Origin: Salirhabdus euzebyi
GTDB lineage: Bacteria > Bacillota > Bacilli > Bacillales > Alkalibacillaceae
Length of the DNA: 64,000 nt
Direction of reading: 5' to 3'
Assembly: GCF_014207435.1 (NCBI RefSeq)
Contig: NZ_JACHGH010000002.1
Coordinates: 62,001-126,000 of the forward strand
The notes below the pieces were generated by a model. The model was not told the origin of the DNA. It saw nothing but the letters and a program-made list of their open reading frames with translations, and ran no database searches. Below are positions 25,781 through 34,270 of the stretch, in pieces; within the stretch, counting starts at the first letter, position 1, and every line of letters starts with the position of its first letter. The translations under genes and the position numbers were made by a program.

Positions 25781-25842
25781 AAAAAAGGTAACTCCTATAG
25801 AAGTTAAGGACACAAAATCCATTTACTTCTATAGAAGTTACC
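25781..25842 (-). terminator. Strong terminator-like hairpin upstream of cspD (minus strand)
   Basis: GGTAACTCCTATAGAAGT (25787 on) pairs with ACTTCTATAGAAGTTACC (to 25842) with one mismatch, followed on the minus strand by six T. There is no annotated gene upstream on that strand, so it is either an attenuator in a long cspD leader or the end of an unannotated transcript. Confidence 0.6.
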
Positions 25843-25923
25843 TGTCTTTTATGAATCCTTACATCCTATTTGTTACTTAAAATTATATCGAAAACTAATA
25901 ATTCAGTCAATAAAAGGGATTGG

Positions 25924-25966
25924 AAAAAAACTTCGAAAAGCCCTATTTCATAATAGAAGTTTTTTT
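25924..25966. terminator. AT-rich hairpin with T-tract in the gap upstream of cspD
   Basis: An 11-bp stem AAAAAAACTTC / GAAGTTTTTTT with a 21-nt loop. It could stop transcription from both sides. No gene is close on either strand. Confidence 0.5.
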
Positions 25967-26024
25967 AGTAAGATAAGTAGGAATTCTTCAAGCTGTTTTT
26001 TAATTAGAATCCTGTTTTACACAA

Positions 26025-26380
26025 TATACTTTAACTACAAAAGTAACTTTGTAATTTGGTCAGTGCTATATGACCGCTTCGGGGTCTTCAGACACGTGCT
26101 ATCCCGTAGGAGTCTGCGTACGCTAAGATTGATTTTCTATTTAAAGATTAGTGTTATGATCTAGGCATGATCAGAAAATTTTTCCTTATTACTACGAATA
26201 TATTTTACTTTCTTTTTCCCAATTTATCAGTAGATTAAAGATAAGCACATGCTGAGCGAAGGGTATACACGTAGATTCCTACGGGACAGCGCGAGCCCTA
26301 AGGTGCGCGTAGTGTATTTCCGTAGCGGTTGGATTTGCACACATCAAGTTACGTCGCATTTTCCATCAAATACGAAGTAA
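26025..26380. repeat. Inverted repeat copy 2 (short form), right boundary of the cassette
   Basis: The reverse complement aligns over nearly the whole length with 20155-20625, including the AT-rich middle, but lacks three internal blocks. Shared words are GACCGCTTCGGGGTCTTCAG, CTATCCCGTAGGAGTCTGCG and CGGTTGGATTTGCACACATC. This accounts for most of the 727-bp gap between cspD and the DUF72 gene, together with the two hairpins before it. No gene seen. Confidence 0.88.
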
Positions 26381-26434
26381 AAACAAAACTCTTTACTGAA
26401 AAGAGCCATATTTTAATGATAGGAGTTAGAAATA

Positions 26435-27292
26435 GTGACTATCCAAATTGGATTAACTGGCTGGGGTGATCATCCTTCTTTATATACTGATCCAGTATCA
26501 TCGTCAGAAAAGCTTACTGCCTATGCTTCCCATTTCCCTGTCGTAGAAGTGGATTCAGCTTTTTATGCGATTCAGCCTGAAAAAAATTATAGAAAGTGGA
26601 TGAAGCAAACACCTGACAGTTTTTCATTTGTTATTAAGGCTTTTCAAGGTTTAACAGGACACGATCGAAAAGATTTACGCGATGATCAAATGAAGTCATT
26701 ATTAGATGCTTACATACAATCTATTTCCCCCGTAATGGAGGCTAAGAAGTTGAATGCCATTCTATTTCAATTTCCGCCATGGTTTAAAGTCGACAAAGAA
26801 AATATCCATCGATTAAGAGTCATAAGAGATTATTTATCTTCTTATCCTTTAGCGTTAGAGTTTCGAAATCGCTCCTGGTTTCAACCAAAGTATAAAGAAA
26901 AGACAATTGCCTTTATGAAGGAGGAAAAATGGATTCATTCTATATGTGATGAACCACAAGCAGGTGAAGGATCTGTTCCTACTATTTTAGAGCCAACACA
27001 TGAAAAAACGTTGATTCGATTTCACGGTAGAAATGTTCATGGTTGGAATAAAAATGGGAGAGATAACTGGCGAGAAGTTCGTTTTTTATATCGCTATAAT
27101 CAAAAAGAATTATTGGAGTGGGTGAAATGGATTCAGACCCTACAACAAAATACAAAGGATATAACTATTCTGTTTAACAATAATTCCGGTGGGGATGCTG
27201 CAGATAATGCGAAGCAACTTATTAACCTGTTAGGAATTGAGTACGTTGATTTGAACCCAAGACAAATGGACTTATTTGAAGGAGAGATATAG
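26435..27292 (+). CDS. DUF72 domain protein (YunF-like)
   Basis: A 285-residue protein with the TIM-barrel-like DUF72 fold. Characteristic blocks are QIGLTGWGDHPSLY, VVEVDSAFYAIQP, FVIKAFQGLTGH, PLALEFRNRSWF and IRFHGRNVHGWN. The biochemical role is not known. The GTG start has TAGGAGTTAGAAATA in front. The next gene begins directly after the stop, so the two are co-transcribed. Confidence 0.92.
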   Translation: MTIQIGLTGWGDHPSLYTDPVSSSEKLTAYASHFPVVEVDSAFYAIQPEKNYRKWMKQTPDSFSFVIKAFQGLTGHDRKDLRDDQMKSLLDAYIQSISPVMEAKKLNAILFQFPPWFKVDKENIHRLRVIRDYLSSYPLALEFRNRSWFQPKYKEKTIAFMKEEKWIHSICDEPQAGEGSVPTILEPTHEKTLIRFHGRNVHGWNKNGRDNWREVRFLYRYNQKELLEWVKWIQTLQQNTKDITILFNNNSGGDAADNAKQLINLLGIEYVDLNPRQMDLFEGEI

Positions 27293-27934
27293 ATGAATAA
27301 GCAACAAATGATACAGAAGACTGAAGAATGGGTAAAAAATAAATTTGAAAAAGATGGGTCCGGACATGACTTTTGGCATATCCAACGAGTGGTCACTTTA
27401 GCAGAAAAAATCGCAGAAAAAGAAGGGGCAAATATCTTCACGTGTCAGATGGCTGCCTATTTACACGATATTCCGGATGAGAAACTAGTCGACGATGTAG
27501 AAAAAGCAACAGAAGAAGTAATCCGTTTTTTGCAAGCTTTGGGACTAACCGAAGACGAAATATCACCTATTTGGAATGCTTTAAAAGACGTGTCCTTTAA
27601 AGGAAATCATACAATACCTCAAACAATTGAGGGTAAAGTAGTTCAGGATGCTGATCGATTAGATGCACTTGGAGCTATTGGAATTGCGAGAACCTTTGCT
27701 TACGGAGGAAACAAAGAAAGGCTGATGCATGATCCAACTCGTCCCTTATTAGATGAGACCAAGGGATATCGAGACAAAAATACAACATCTGTTCAACATT
27801 TCTATGAAAAGCTTTTTAAATTAAAGGATTTAATAAACACGGAAACAGCGAAAAATATAGCAGAGGAAAGGCATGCATTTATGAAACAATTTTTAGATGC
27901 TTTCTTTAAAGAATGGAAAGGGGACGACTATTAA
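27293..27934 (+). CDS. HD domain hydrolase (YpgQ-like)
   Basis: A 213-residue metal-dependent phosphohydrolase. HD motifs are complete: SGHDFWHIQRVVTLA, AAYLHDIPDE and VVQDADRLDALGAIGIARTFAYGG. This matches B. subtilis YpgQ closely; that protein is a nucleotide pyrophosphohydrolase in the literature as I recall. The ATG is the base after the DUF72 stop, with GAAGGAGAGATAG as site inside that gene. Confidence 0.9.
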   Translation: MNKQQMIQKTEEWVKNKFEKDGSGHDFWHIQRVVTLAEKIAEKEGANIFTCQMAAYLHDIPDEKLVDDVEKATEEVIRFLQALGLTEDEISPIWNALKDVSFKGNHTIPQTIEGKVVQDADRLDALGAIGIARTFAYGGNKERLMHDPTRPLLDETKGYRDKNTTSVQHFYEKLFKLKDLINTETAKNIAEERHAFMKQFLDAFFKEWKGDDY

Positions 27935-27953
27935 TCATCCCCACAAATCGAAC

Positions 27954-28961
27954 TTATTGAGCAACACGTTTTGCACCGAGATAGCGCTGATCCCAATAAG
28001 ATGTGCTCATGTGACTAATGGTGACACCACTATTTCCAGCATGAATAAAGCTACCATTTCCTAAGTATATACCAGCATGAGATGGACCAGGTTTATATGT
28101 TTCAAAAAACACGATATCACCCACACTAGGACTGTTTACCGACACTGTTGCATTCCACAAATCTGTAACTGTTCTTGGTAAGTGATAGCCTTTTTTCTTA
28201 AAAACATACTGTAAGAAACCACTACAATCAAAACCGCTTGGGGATTCACCGCCCCAAACATAAGGAGTGCCCAAGTACGATTTAGCTATGCTAATGAGAC
28301 TACCAGATTCAACTGGAACACTGCTTTTTACTGTTTGTTTTTTCGGTGTGTGCTGAACGGTATGAACGACAGCGTTTTGTTGAGCGGTTCTAGTAGCTTG
28401 AAGATGTTCCACAAATTGTTTGTCTAGTTCCGTTTTAACTGGGATTTTATGATCTTCCTGAAACCTTTTTGCGGCTGTTTTTGTCATGGGACCATAGATA
28501 CCATCAATACCACCGTCGTAATAACCAAAATAGTGTAAAGCTTTTTGAATGCTTTTTACATCTTCACTATACATACCGATATCTATTTTTTCTTCTTGAA
28601 TGGATTGGAGCGGTTCTAAATAATGTTGTTGTTCAACCTCAATTAATTTATATATTGTTTCTTTATTCGCTCTACCTGTTTGATTGAGGTTATATTTTAA
28701 TTGGAATTTTTTTACATAATGTTCTGTAATCACACCAAAATCACCGTCAACTTCGCCTTTGAAGAGCTCCAAAGTTTTCATTTTCTTTTGTAACACACTG
28801 ACAGCTTCATTGTGCATACCAAAGGTCAACGTTTCTGAATCCGTTAATATTTCGTTTTGTTTTTGCACGTCAACATCTAAATATGCTGAAAAAGGCTGTG
28901 ATAAAGCTAAACTTCCTGCAAGTGTACCAAATAGAATAGGGTGCTGATTTAAACCTGGCAT
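27954..28961 (-). CDS. NlpC/P60 peptidoglycan endopeptidase with two peptidoglycan-binding domains
   Basis: A 335-residue cell wall enzyme. Two PG_binding_1 repeats (about 43-110 with VDGDFGVITEHYVKKFQ, and 125-190 with IDGIYGPMTKTAAKRFQ) precede a linker and an NlpC/P60 domain. Catalytic Cys is in SGFDCSGFLQY, His in GPSHAGIYLG. The N terminus (HPILFGTLAGSLALSQPFSAY) is a weak signal sequence. It probably cleaves D-glutamyl-diaminopimelate bonds in peptide stems. AAAAAGGTGGTG precedes the ATG. Confidence 0.9.
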   Translation of the reverse strand: MPGLNQHPILFGTLAGSLALSQPFSAYLDVDVQKQNEILTDSETLTFGMHNEAVSVLQKKMKTLELFKGEVDGDFGVITEHYVKKFQLKYNLNQTGRANKETIYKLIEVEQQHYLEPLQSIQEEKIDIGMYSEDVKSIQKALHYFGYYDGGIDGIYGPMTKTAAKRFQEDHKIPVKTELDKQFVEHLQATRTAQQNAVVHTVQHTPKKQTVKSSVPVESGSLISIAKSYLGTPYVWGGESPSGFDCSGFLQYVFKKKGYHLPRTVTDLWNATVSVNSPSVGDIVFFETYKPGPSHAGIYLGNGSFIHAGNSGVTISHMSTSYWDQRYLGAKRVAQ

Positions 28962-29146
28962 GAAAACACCACCTTTTTGTTTTTAGCTGTAACCAATTAT
29001 ATGATGGCCGAATTAAATTATGTTCAATGAAACAAACATGTTACAATATTGTAAAGAAAACGCATGTTACAACGACGAGTTACTCATTAACACGATTTAT
29101 TTTAAAAGGATGATATAGAAAAAACGGGGAATATGGAGGACTTCTA

Positions 29147-30091
29147 ATGAAACAATATTTAGACTTATGTGAACGGATTTTAGAACAGGGCATAAAGAGA
29201 GAGGATCGTACTGGTACCGGTACGATTGGTATATTTGGCTGTCAAATGCGTTTTGATCTTTCAAAAGGATTTCCTTTAGTAACAACAAAAAAGGTACCGT
29301 TCCGCCTTATTGCTAGTGAATTACTTTGGTTCCTAAAAGGTGATACGAATATAAAATATTTACTAAAACATAACAACAATATTTGGAATGAGTGGGCGTT
29401 TAAAAAATGGATCGAGAGTCCTGGTTATGATGGCCCAGATATGACGAATTTCGGTTTAAGAGCTTTAGAAGATGAAGCTTTTAAAAACCTTTATGATGAG
29501 CAAATGAGTATTTTTAAAAATCGAATTTTACATGATGACGCTTTTGCAGCTACATATGGTGAATTGGGGGATGTTTACGGGAAACAGTGGCGAGATTGGA
29601 AAACAACTACTGGCGGGACAATTGACCAAATTCAAGATGTGATTGAACAAATAAAAACAAATCCTTCATCTAGAAGATTAATAGTGAGTGCATGGAATCC
29701 AGAAGATATTCCATCTATGGCATTACCACCATGTCATACATTATTTCAATTTTATGTTTCAGAAGGAAAGTTATCCTGTCAACTTTATCAACGCAGTGGC
29801 GATATATTTTTAGGCATTCCTTTTAATATAGCAAGCTATGCGCTGCTTACTCACTTAATCGCACATGAATGTAACTTAGAAGTAGGGGACTTTGTCCATA
29901 CTATTGGCGATGCGCATATTTATGTAAATCATCTTGAACAAGTGAACACACAATTACAAAGGGAACCAAAACCCTTACCGATTTTAAAGCTGAATTCAGC
30001 AGTAACATCTATATTTGATTTTGAGGTAGAGGATATTATGGTGGAAGGCTATGATCCACATCCTACTATTAAAGCTCCAGTAGCAGTATAG
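29147..30091 (+). CDS. thyA: Thymidylate synthase
   Basis: Makes dTMP from dUMP with methylene-tetrahydrofolate, leaving dihydrofolate for the next gene product, DfrA. The 314-residue protein has the nucleophile Cys196 in [13 protein letters not shown], the Arg loop [10 protein letters not shown] and [17 protein letters not shown]. It is the long Lactobacillus casei-like form, with an insertion of about 50 residues (around 85-135) lacking in the E. coli-type enzyme. dfrA follows 19 bp downstream. Confidence 0.97.
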   Translation: MKQYLDLCERILEQGIKREDRTGTGTIGIFGCQMRFDLSKGFPLVTTKKVPFRLIASELLWFLKGDTNIKYLLKHNNNIWNEWAFKKWIESPGYDGPDMTNFGLRALEDEAFKNLYDEQMSIFKNRILHDDAFAATYGELGDVYGKQWRDWKTTTGGTIDQIQDVIEQIKTNPSSRRLIVSAWNPEDIPSMALPPCHTLFQFYVSEGKLSCQLYQRSGDIFLGIPFNIASYALLTHLIAHECNLEVGDFVHTIGDAHIYVNHLEQVNTQLQREPKPLPILKLNSAVTSIFDFEVEDIMVEGYDPHPTIKAPVAV

Positions 30092-30110
30092 AAAAAGAAG
30101 GTGACAAGCA

Positions 30111-30602
30111 ATGATTTCATTATTAGTAGCAATGGATAGAAACTACGTGATTGGAAAAGATAATGACCTCCCATGGCATTTGCCAAATGATTTGAAGTTT
30201 TTTAAGGAAACGACTTTACACCATACTATAGTTATGGGTAGAAAAACATATGAATCGATTGGGAGGCCCTTACCGAAAAGGAATAATGTTGTCTTAACCA
30301 CGAATCAAAACTTTCAGGCTGAAGGATGTAAAGTTATTCATTCCTGGGATCCTGTTTTGGAATGGAATGAGAAAAATCCGGATGAAGAGATATTTGTAAT
30401 TGGTGGTGCCCAACTTATTAAGGATGCGATACATTTTGCTAATAAAATGTATTTGACTGAAATAGATGAGGCATTTGACGGCGATACGTATTTTCCTCCG
30501 TTTTCGATGAAAGACTGGGAATTAGTTCGTAAAGAAAAAGGAATAAAGGATGAGAAAAATCCTTATGACTACTATTTTTGTACGTACCTTAGGAAAATGT
30601 GA
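30111..30602 (+). CDS. dfrA: Dihydrofolate reductase
   Basis: Regenerates tetrahydrofolate with NADPH. The 163-residue protein shows MISLLVAMDRNYVIGKDNDLPWHLPNDLKFF in outline, with active-site motifs DLPWHLPNDL, the NADPH-binding VMGRKTYESIG and VIGGAQLIKDA. It is next to thyA in a folate/thymidylate operon. GAAGGTGACAAGCA precedes the ATG. No sign of resistance-type divergence is obvious by eye. Confidence 0.97.
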   Translation: MISLLVAMDRNYVIGKDNDLPWHLPNDLKFFKETTLHHTIVMGRKTYESIGRPLPKRNNVVLTTNQNFQAEGCKVIHSWDPVLEWNEKNPDEEIFVIGGAQLIKDAIHFANKMYLTEIDEAFDGDTYFPPFSMKDWELVRKEKGIKDEKNPYDYYFCTYLRKM

Positions 30603-30769
30603 ATTTTTTTCAAACGTTCAAATAAATGTTTGCAAACGGAAGTAAAATAAGAGAAAATGATGGAGTACATTAGAAGGACTTATTTGTTGTATCATTTAAA
30701 CTGTTGATGGACTAAGGTTATTGTTTTGTTTAGCCGTTTTTAAATAAAGCTTGTTGGAAGGTGATTGCA

Positions 30770-30976
30770 ATGATGCAAATCGGAATTCCTGGATTAATTT
30801 TAATCCTTGTAATTGCACTAGTTATTTTCGGTCCTAAAAAATTGCCAGAATTAGGACGTGCTACTGGTGAAACGTTAAAAGAATTCAAAAAGTCTACTCG
30901 TGAACTAACGGGTGATGTAACCGATGAGGTTAAAGAAGTAAAAGATATCGTATCAAATGATCAAAAAAATTCCTAG
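30770..30976 (+). CDS. tatA: Twin-arginine translocase subunit TatA (first copy)
   Basis: A 68-residue membrane protein of the Tat export pore. An N-terminal helix, [21 protein letters not shown], is followed by the amphipathic helix [18 protein letters not shown] and an acidic tail. FGP is the family hinge. A GTG at 30761 opens the frame, but GGAAGGTG is spaced for ATG 30770 or 30773. It is 21 bp before a second tatA and part of a tatA-tatA-tatC operon. Confidence 0.92.
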   Translation: MMQIGIPGLILILVIALVIFGPKKLPELGRATGETLKEFKKSTRELTGDVTDEVKEVKDIVSNDQKNS

Positions 30977-30997
30977 CCTCTTGAGGGGTGATTATAA

Positions 30998-31186
30998 ATG
31001 GGAAACATCGGAATCCCAGGTTTAATATTAATTTTAATTGTGGCGCTTGTTATTTTTGGGCCATCCAAGCTTCCGGAAATAGGTAAAGCGGTAGGTTCGT
31101 CTTTAAAAGAGTTTAAACGAGCTGCTAGTGGACTTATGTCTGACGATGATTCAGATAAAGACCGAAAAAAAATTGATGACAAATGA
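30998..31186 (+). CDS. tatA: Twin-arginine translocase subunit TatA (second copy)
   Basis: A 62-residue paralogue of the preceding gene with [21 protein letters not shown] and [18 protein letters not shown], ending in a highly charged tail ([14 protein letters not shown]). Firmicute Tat systems lack TatB, so the TatA subunits do both jobs. Two different TatA next to one TatC may form alternative pores (inference). GAGGGGTGATTATAA precedes the ATG. Confidence 0.92.
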   Translation: MGNIGIPGLILILIVALVIFGPSKLPEIGKAVGSSLKEFKRAASGLMSDDDSDKDRKKIDDK

Positions 31187-31268
31187 GATGATGTCGAAGG
31201 TGTAAGGAATTCCCTTACATCTTCTTTTCTTCCAAGCTAATGTAAGTTTGGGTGTGGAGGTGTAACGA

Positions 31269-32021
31269 ATGTCACAGGAAGATCAGTCCTATGTTGGTCA
31301 AGAAATGGAATTAACCGAACATATTGGCGAATTACGTAAGCGCCTGTTGTGGACTTTATTTATATTTCTCCTCTTTTTTATAGGCGGTTTTGTTTTCGTA
31401 AAAGAAATTTACTCTTTCTTCACAAGAAATCTAGATTTTCAATTGGTTGTTTTAAGTCCTGGTGAAATTATGTGGATTTACATAATGATTGCTAGTGTAA
31501 TAGGTATTACTGCAACAATACCTTTTTTCTGTTTTCAAGCTTGGCTTTTCGTGCGCCCGGGCTTAACGAAAAAAGAAAGAAATGTAACGCTTATGTATAT
31601 CCCAGCCGTTTTTCTCCTGTTTATCGGGGGATTAAGTTTTGGGTATTTCGTCATCCAAGAGTTTATTTTTAGCTTTTTGATTTCCTTAGGGGAAGACATG
31701 TTTGCTAACATGTTCACAGCCGGCAAATATTTCCGATTTGTTCTTTCAACCACACTACCATTTGCCTTATTTTTTGAGGTGCCATTAATTGCGATGTTCT
31801 TAACGAGCTTAGGGATTATTGATCCACATAAAATGAGAAAGGTTCGGAAATATGCTTATTTCGTTTTAATAATTTTAGGTACGATGTTATCTCCACCAGA
31901 TTTTCTTTTACAACTTCTTGTAGCAGCTCCACTAATCGTGTTATATGAAATTGCTATTATCATGTCTGGAGTAGTTTATCGACGTAAGGTTGCAGAAAAC
32001 GAACAAGTTCCTGTAGAATAA
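31269..32021 (+). CDS. tatC: Twin-arginine translocase subunit TatC
   Basis: A 250-residue, six-helix membrane protein that recognises twin-arginine signal peptides of folded proteins. Conserved features: MELTEHIGELRKRLLW at the cytoplasmic N terminus (with the Glu and Arg needed for signal binding), FVRPGLTKKER, and ISLGEDMF in a periplasm-side loop. GGAGGTGTAACGA precedes the ATG. It is 82 bp downstream of the second tatA. The substrates are not encoded nearby. Confidence 0.95.
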   Translation: MSQEDQSYVGQEMELTEHIGELRKRLLWTLFIFLLFFIGGFVFVKEIYSFFTRNLDFQLVVLSPGEIMWIYIMIASVIGITATIPFFCFQAWLFVRPGLTKKERNVTLMYIPAVFLLFIGGLSFGYFVIQEFIFSFLISLGEDMFANMFTAGKYFRFVLSTTLPFALFFEVPLIAMFLTSLGIIDPHKMRKVRKYAYFVLIILGTMLSPPDFLLQLLVAAPLIVLYEIAIIMSGVVYRRKVAENEQVPVE

Positions 32022-32035
32022 ATAGCAATATTAGT

Positions 32036-32067
32036 AGAAAACTTGGTATATGCCAGGTTTTCTTTCT
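32036..32067 (+). terminator. Terminator after tatC
   Basis: An 11-bp stem AGAAAACTTGG / CCAGGTTTTCT with one wobble, a 6-nt loop and a T-rich tail. Confidence 0.8.
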
Positions 32068-32108
32068 ATTTGAAGCTTGTTTATTTATGTAAATAGGGGG
32101 AGTAAACA

Positions 32109-32330
32109 TTGCGCTCGTTTTACCACTTTATGATGAAATATAGAGGGATGAAAAAAAACGCATTAGAAAGACAGCTTGCAGATTGGATTTTTCAAGATCA
32201 TGATTTTCCGAAGCATTCCACATCACACGATGAAATAAGTCGGTACTTAGAGTGGAATATTCCGTTTTCGTCTGCTTTGCAAGTATTTGATGAATTATGG
32301 GAAGTTTATGAAGCAGAAGTGTTAGAATAA
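32109..32330 (+). CDS. YozE family protein (UPF0346)
   Basis: A 73-residue protein with a SAM-like helical fold. It begins with the family signature SFYHFMMKYRG and contains HDFPKHSTSHDEISRYLE and LQVFDELWEVYE, aligning well to B. subtilis YozE. Function unknown. The start is TTG with AGGGGGAGTAAACA in front. It stands alone, closed by a terminator. Confidence 0.9.
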   Translation: MRSFYHFMMKYRGMKKNALERQLADWIFQDHDFPKHSTSHDEISRYLEWNIPFSSALQVFDELWEVYEAEVLE

Positions 32331-32339
32331 AAAATTGGA

Positions 32340-32366
32340 AACGACGCCAGCGGCGTCGTTTTTTAT
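32340..32366. terminator. Terminator after the YozE gene
   Basis: A 9-bp GC-rich stem AACGACGCC / GGCGTCGTT with a 3-nt loop and T-run. Confidence 0.9.
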
Positions 32367-32386
32367 TGCATTGCTAGAAGTGAATT

Positions 32387-32710
32387 TTACTTAACATAAA
32401 TAATGGATGGAAAAGGGACGATTTCCTTTTTTTCGCTATCTGTTTCCAGCAGTAGTGTCTGTTGGAAAGAATCTATTTTTGTGATGATTCCGTTAACTGT
32501 CTCCTGTGTCCCTTTTTTGTGCACGGTCAACTGGACAGGGATTTTTTTTGAGTATGCCTCTTGAAGCTTTACATTCATTTCCTCTAGCTCTTGTTCATCT
32601 AAAAGAGGAATTGGTCTTTCATTTGCTTGTTCCCACATTTTTTTTAATTCCACTACGTGCTCTGGGAGCATAAGGGATGTCCATTTAATATTTCCCCGAT
32701 CCTTTAACAT
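32387..32710 (-). CDS. YolD-like protein
   Basis: A 107-residue protein of the YolD-like family. It begins MLKDRGNIKWTSLMLPEHV, with DRGxxKWxxxMLPEH as the family hallmark, and continues with PVQLTVHKKGTQETVNGII. Such genes often accompany UvrX-type Y-family polymerases, but none is present here. The frame opens at 32743; TTGGAGGTGATCGT puts the start at 32710. It reads divergently from the small WYL-like gene. Confidence 0.85.
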   Translation of the reverse strand: MLKDRGNIKWTSLMLPEHVVELKKMWEQANERPIPLLDEQELEEMNVKLQEAYSKKIPVQLTVHKKGTQETVNGIITKIDSFQQTLLLETDSEKKEIVPFPSIIYVK

Positions 32711-32811
32711 ACGATCACCTCCAAGAACATTATATACGAACACACATTCTATTTAAAGTGGATAAGGAACAAATGTTCGGTTATAATAGAAGAAAGAAGG
32801 AGGTTTTATAA

Positions 32812-33015
32812 ATGACTCAAAACAAATTTAAAGCCGAGCGATTAGTGGAAATTATTTATATGAGTGCTAACGGGAAACTCTCGCAACGATTAGTGAAAAT
32901 TCAGGGAGAAAATAAGGAGAAGTATTTCGGTTATTGTTATTTACGCAGAAGTTTTCGTAGTTTTTATAAAAATCGAATTCTAGCGATGGAAGTGAGAAAG
33001 AAACAAGCCATGTAA
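32812..33015 (+). CDS. Small WYL-like protein
   Basis: A 67-residue protein resembling a minimal WYL-type beta domain: VEIIYMSANGKLSQRLVKIQ followed by the YCYLRRSFRSF segment. WYL domains bind ligands in transcriptional regulators, but no DNA-binding domain is present. Strong site AGAAGGAGG before ATG. It shares a 100-bp divergent promoter region with the YolD-like gene. Family assignment is from pattern only. Confidence 0.6.
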   Translation: MTQNKFKAERLVEIIYMSANGKLSQRLVKIQGENKEKYFGYCYLRRSFRSFYKNRILAMEVRKKQAM

Positions 33016-33119
33016 ACCATCCTTTCTATTCCCCAGCAAGATATTCTTTTCCAATATCCCCACTTAGTTAATTCATGATAAGATAAGATTAAGACCAAAA
33101 ATAATGGAGTGTATTTGAG

Positions 33120-34268
33120 ATGAAAATTGTACACACAGCAGATTGGCACTTAGGGAAAATCGTTCATAATGTTTATATGACAGAAGATCAAGAGCATATA
33201 TTGGCACAATTTATAGAAGATATGAAAAAGGTAAAACCAGACGTTATTATTATTGCAGGAGACTTATATGACAGGGCAATACCGCCAAAAGAAGCGGTTG
33301 AACTGTTGAATCGCACGTTAACAACTATTGTCTTTGAATTGAAAATTCCAATCGTAGCTATCACGGGAAATCACGATAGTGCGGAAAGGCTTAATTTTGG
33401 AACTCAGATGTTAAGCAAAGCACAATTACACATCCATACAAGAGTAGAAAAAGACATGCAGCCCGTCGTCATGGAAGATGAACATGGTCCAGTCTACTTT
33501 CATCTTATTCCTTATATGGAACCTGCAGAGGCAAGAGTCGTGTTTGAAAATGATACTATTCATACCCACCACGAAGCAATGGAAGAAGTCGTCAACCACA
33601 TCCGATCAAATTATGATGTAGAAAAAGATCGACATATTGTCATTGGACATGCTTTTTTAGCAGGTGGAATGGAATCAGATTCGGAAGATCGGTTAACGAT
33701 GATAGGAGGGACACCTTATGTGGAGGCGGAGCTTTTCCGTCCTTTTACGTATACAGCTCTAGGGCATCTACACCAGCCTCAAAAAGTAAAATATGAACAT
33801 ATTCGTTATGCTGGGTCTCTTTTTAAATATTCTTTTTCAGAAGTAAATCATAAGAAATCCTTTACGATTATTGAGTTAGATGAAAGTGGGGTTCAAAGCA
33901 TTGAACAGCATCCGTTACACCTTAGAAGAGATATGTTGCTATTAGAAGGCTATATGGAAGACTTATTAAACATAGAGGATGTGATGGATGATTATGTTCA
34001 TATACGTCTATTAGATGACGGAGAAATAATGGATCCCATCGGAAAGCTCCGAAAAAGATACCCAAATATATTGAAGTTAGAACGGAAAATGAGAGGTATT
34101 GAGCATCTAGCCGACTTACAAAAAGTAAAGGAAAGACAGCAAATGTCCCATGCAGATTTGTTTTATTCCTTCTATGAAAATATGAAAGGTGAGGCAATTC
34201 CGGATAATAGAAAAAGCATCATGAGCAAATTGATTCAGCATTTGATGGAAGAGGAAAGGAGGCAATAA
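33120..34268 (+). CDS. sbcD: SbcD nuclease subunit (Mre11-like)
   Basis: Phosphoesterase/exonuclease subunit that trims DNA hairpins and protein-blocked ends in complex with SbcC. The 382-residue protein carries metal-binding motifs HTADWHLGK, IIAGDLYDRAIPP, ITGNHDSAERL, VIGHAFLAGG and ALGHLHQPQ. The C-terminal part is the SbcC-binding region. GGAGTGTATTTGAG precedes the ATG. sbcC starts 2 bp after the stop, so they are coupled. Confidence 0.96.
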   Translation: MKIVHTADWHLGKIVHNVYMTEDQEHILAQFIEDMKKVKPDVIIIAGDLYDRAIPPKEAVELLNRTLTTIVFELKIPIVAITGNHDSAERLNFGTQMLSKAQLHIHTRVEKDMQPVVMEDEHGPVYFHLIPYMEPAEARVVFENDTIHTHHEAMEEVVNHIRSNYDVEKDRHIVIGHAFLAGGMESDSEDRLTMIGGTPYVEAELFRPFTYTALGHLHQPQKVKYEHIRYAGSLFKYSFSEVNHKKSFTIIELDESGVQSIEQHPLHLRRDMLLLEGYMEDLLNIEDVMDDYVHIRLLDDGEIMDPIGKLRKRYPNILKLERKMRGIEHLADLQKVKERQQMSHADLFYSFYENMKGEAIPDNRKSIMSKLIQHLMEEERRQ

Positions 34269-34270
34269 CC

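Noticed and set aside
20155-26380. Composite transposon bounded by insertion sequences
   Set aside because: The flanking repeats contain no transposase frame, and no target duplications are evident. Only the inverted repeat relation is supported.
27915-27945. Terminator between the HD hydrolase and NlpC/P60 genes
   Set aside because: GGGGACGA/TCATCCCC forms only a short, interrupted stem overlapping the HD gene stop and has no T-tract; not strong enough to list.
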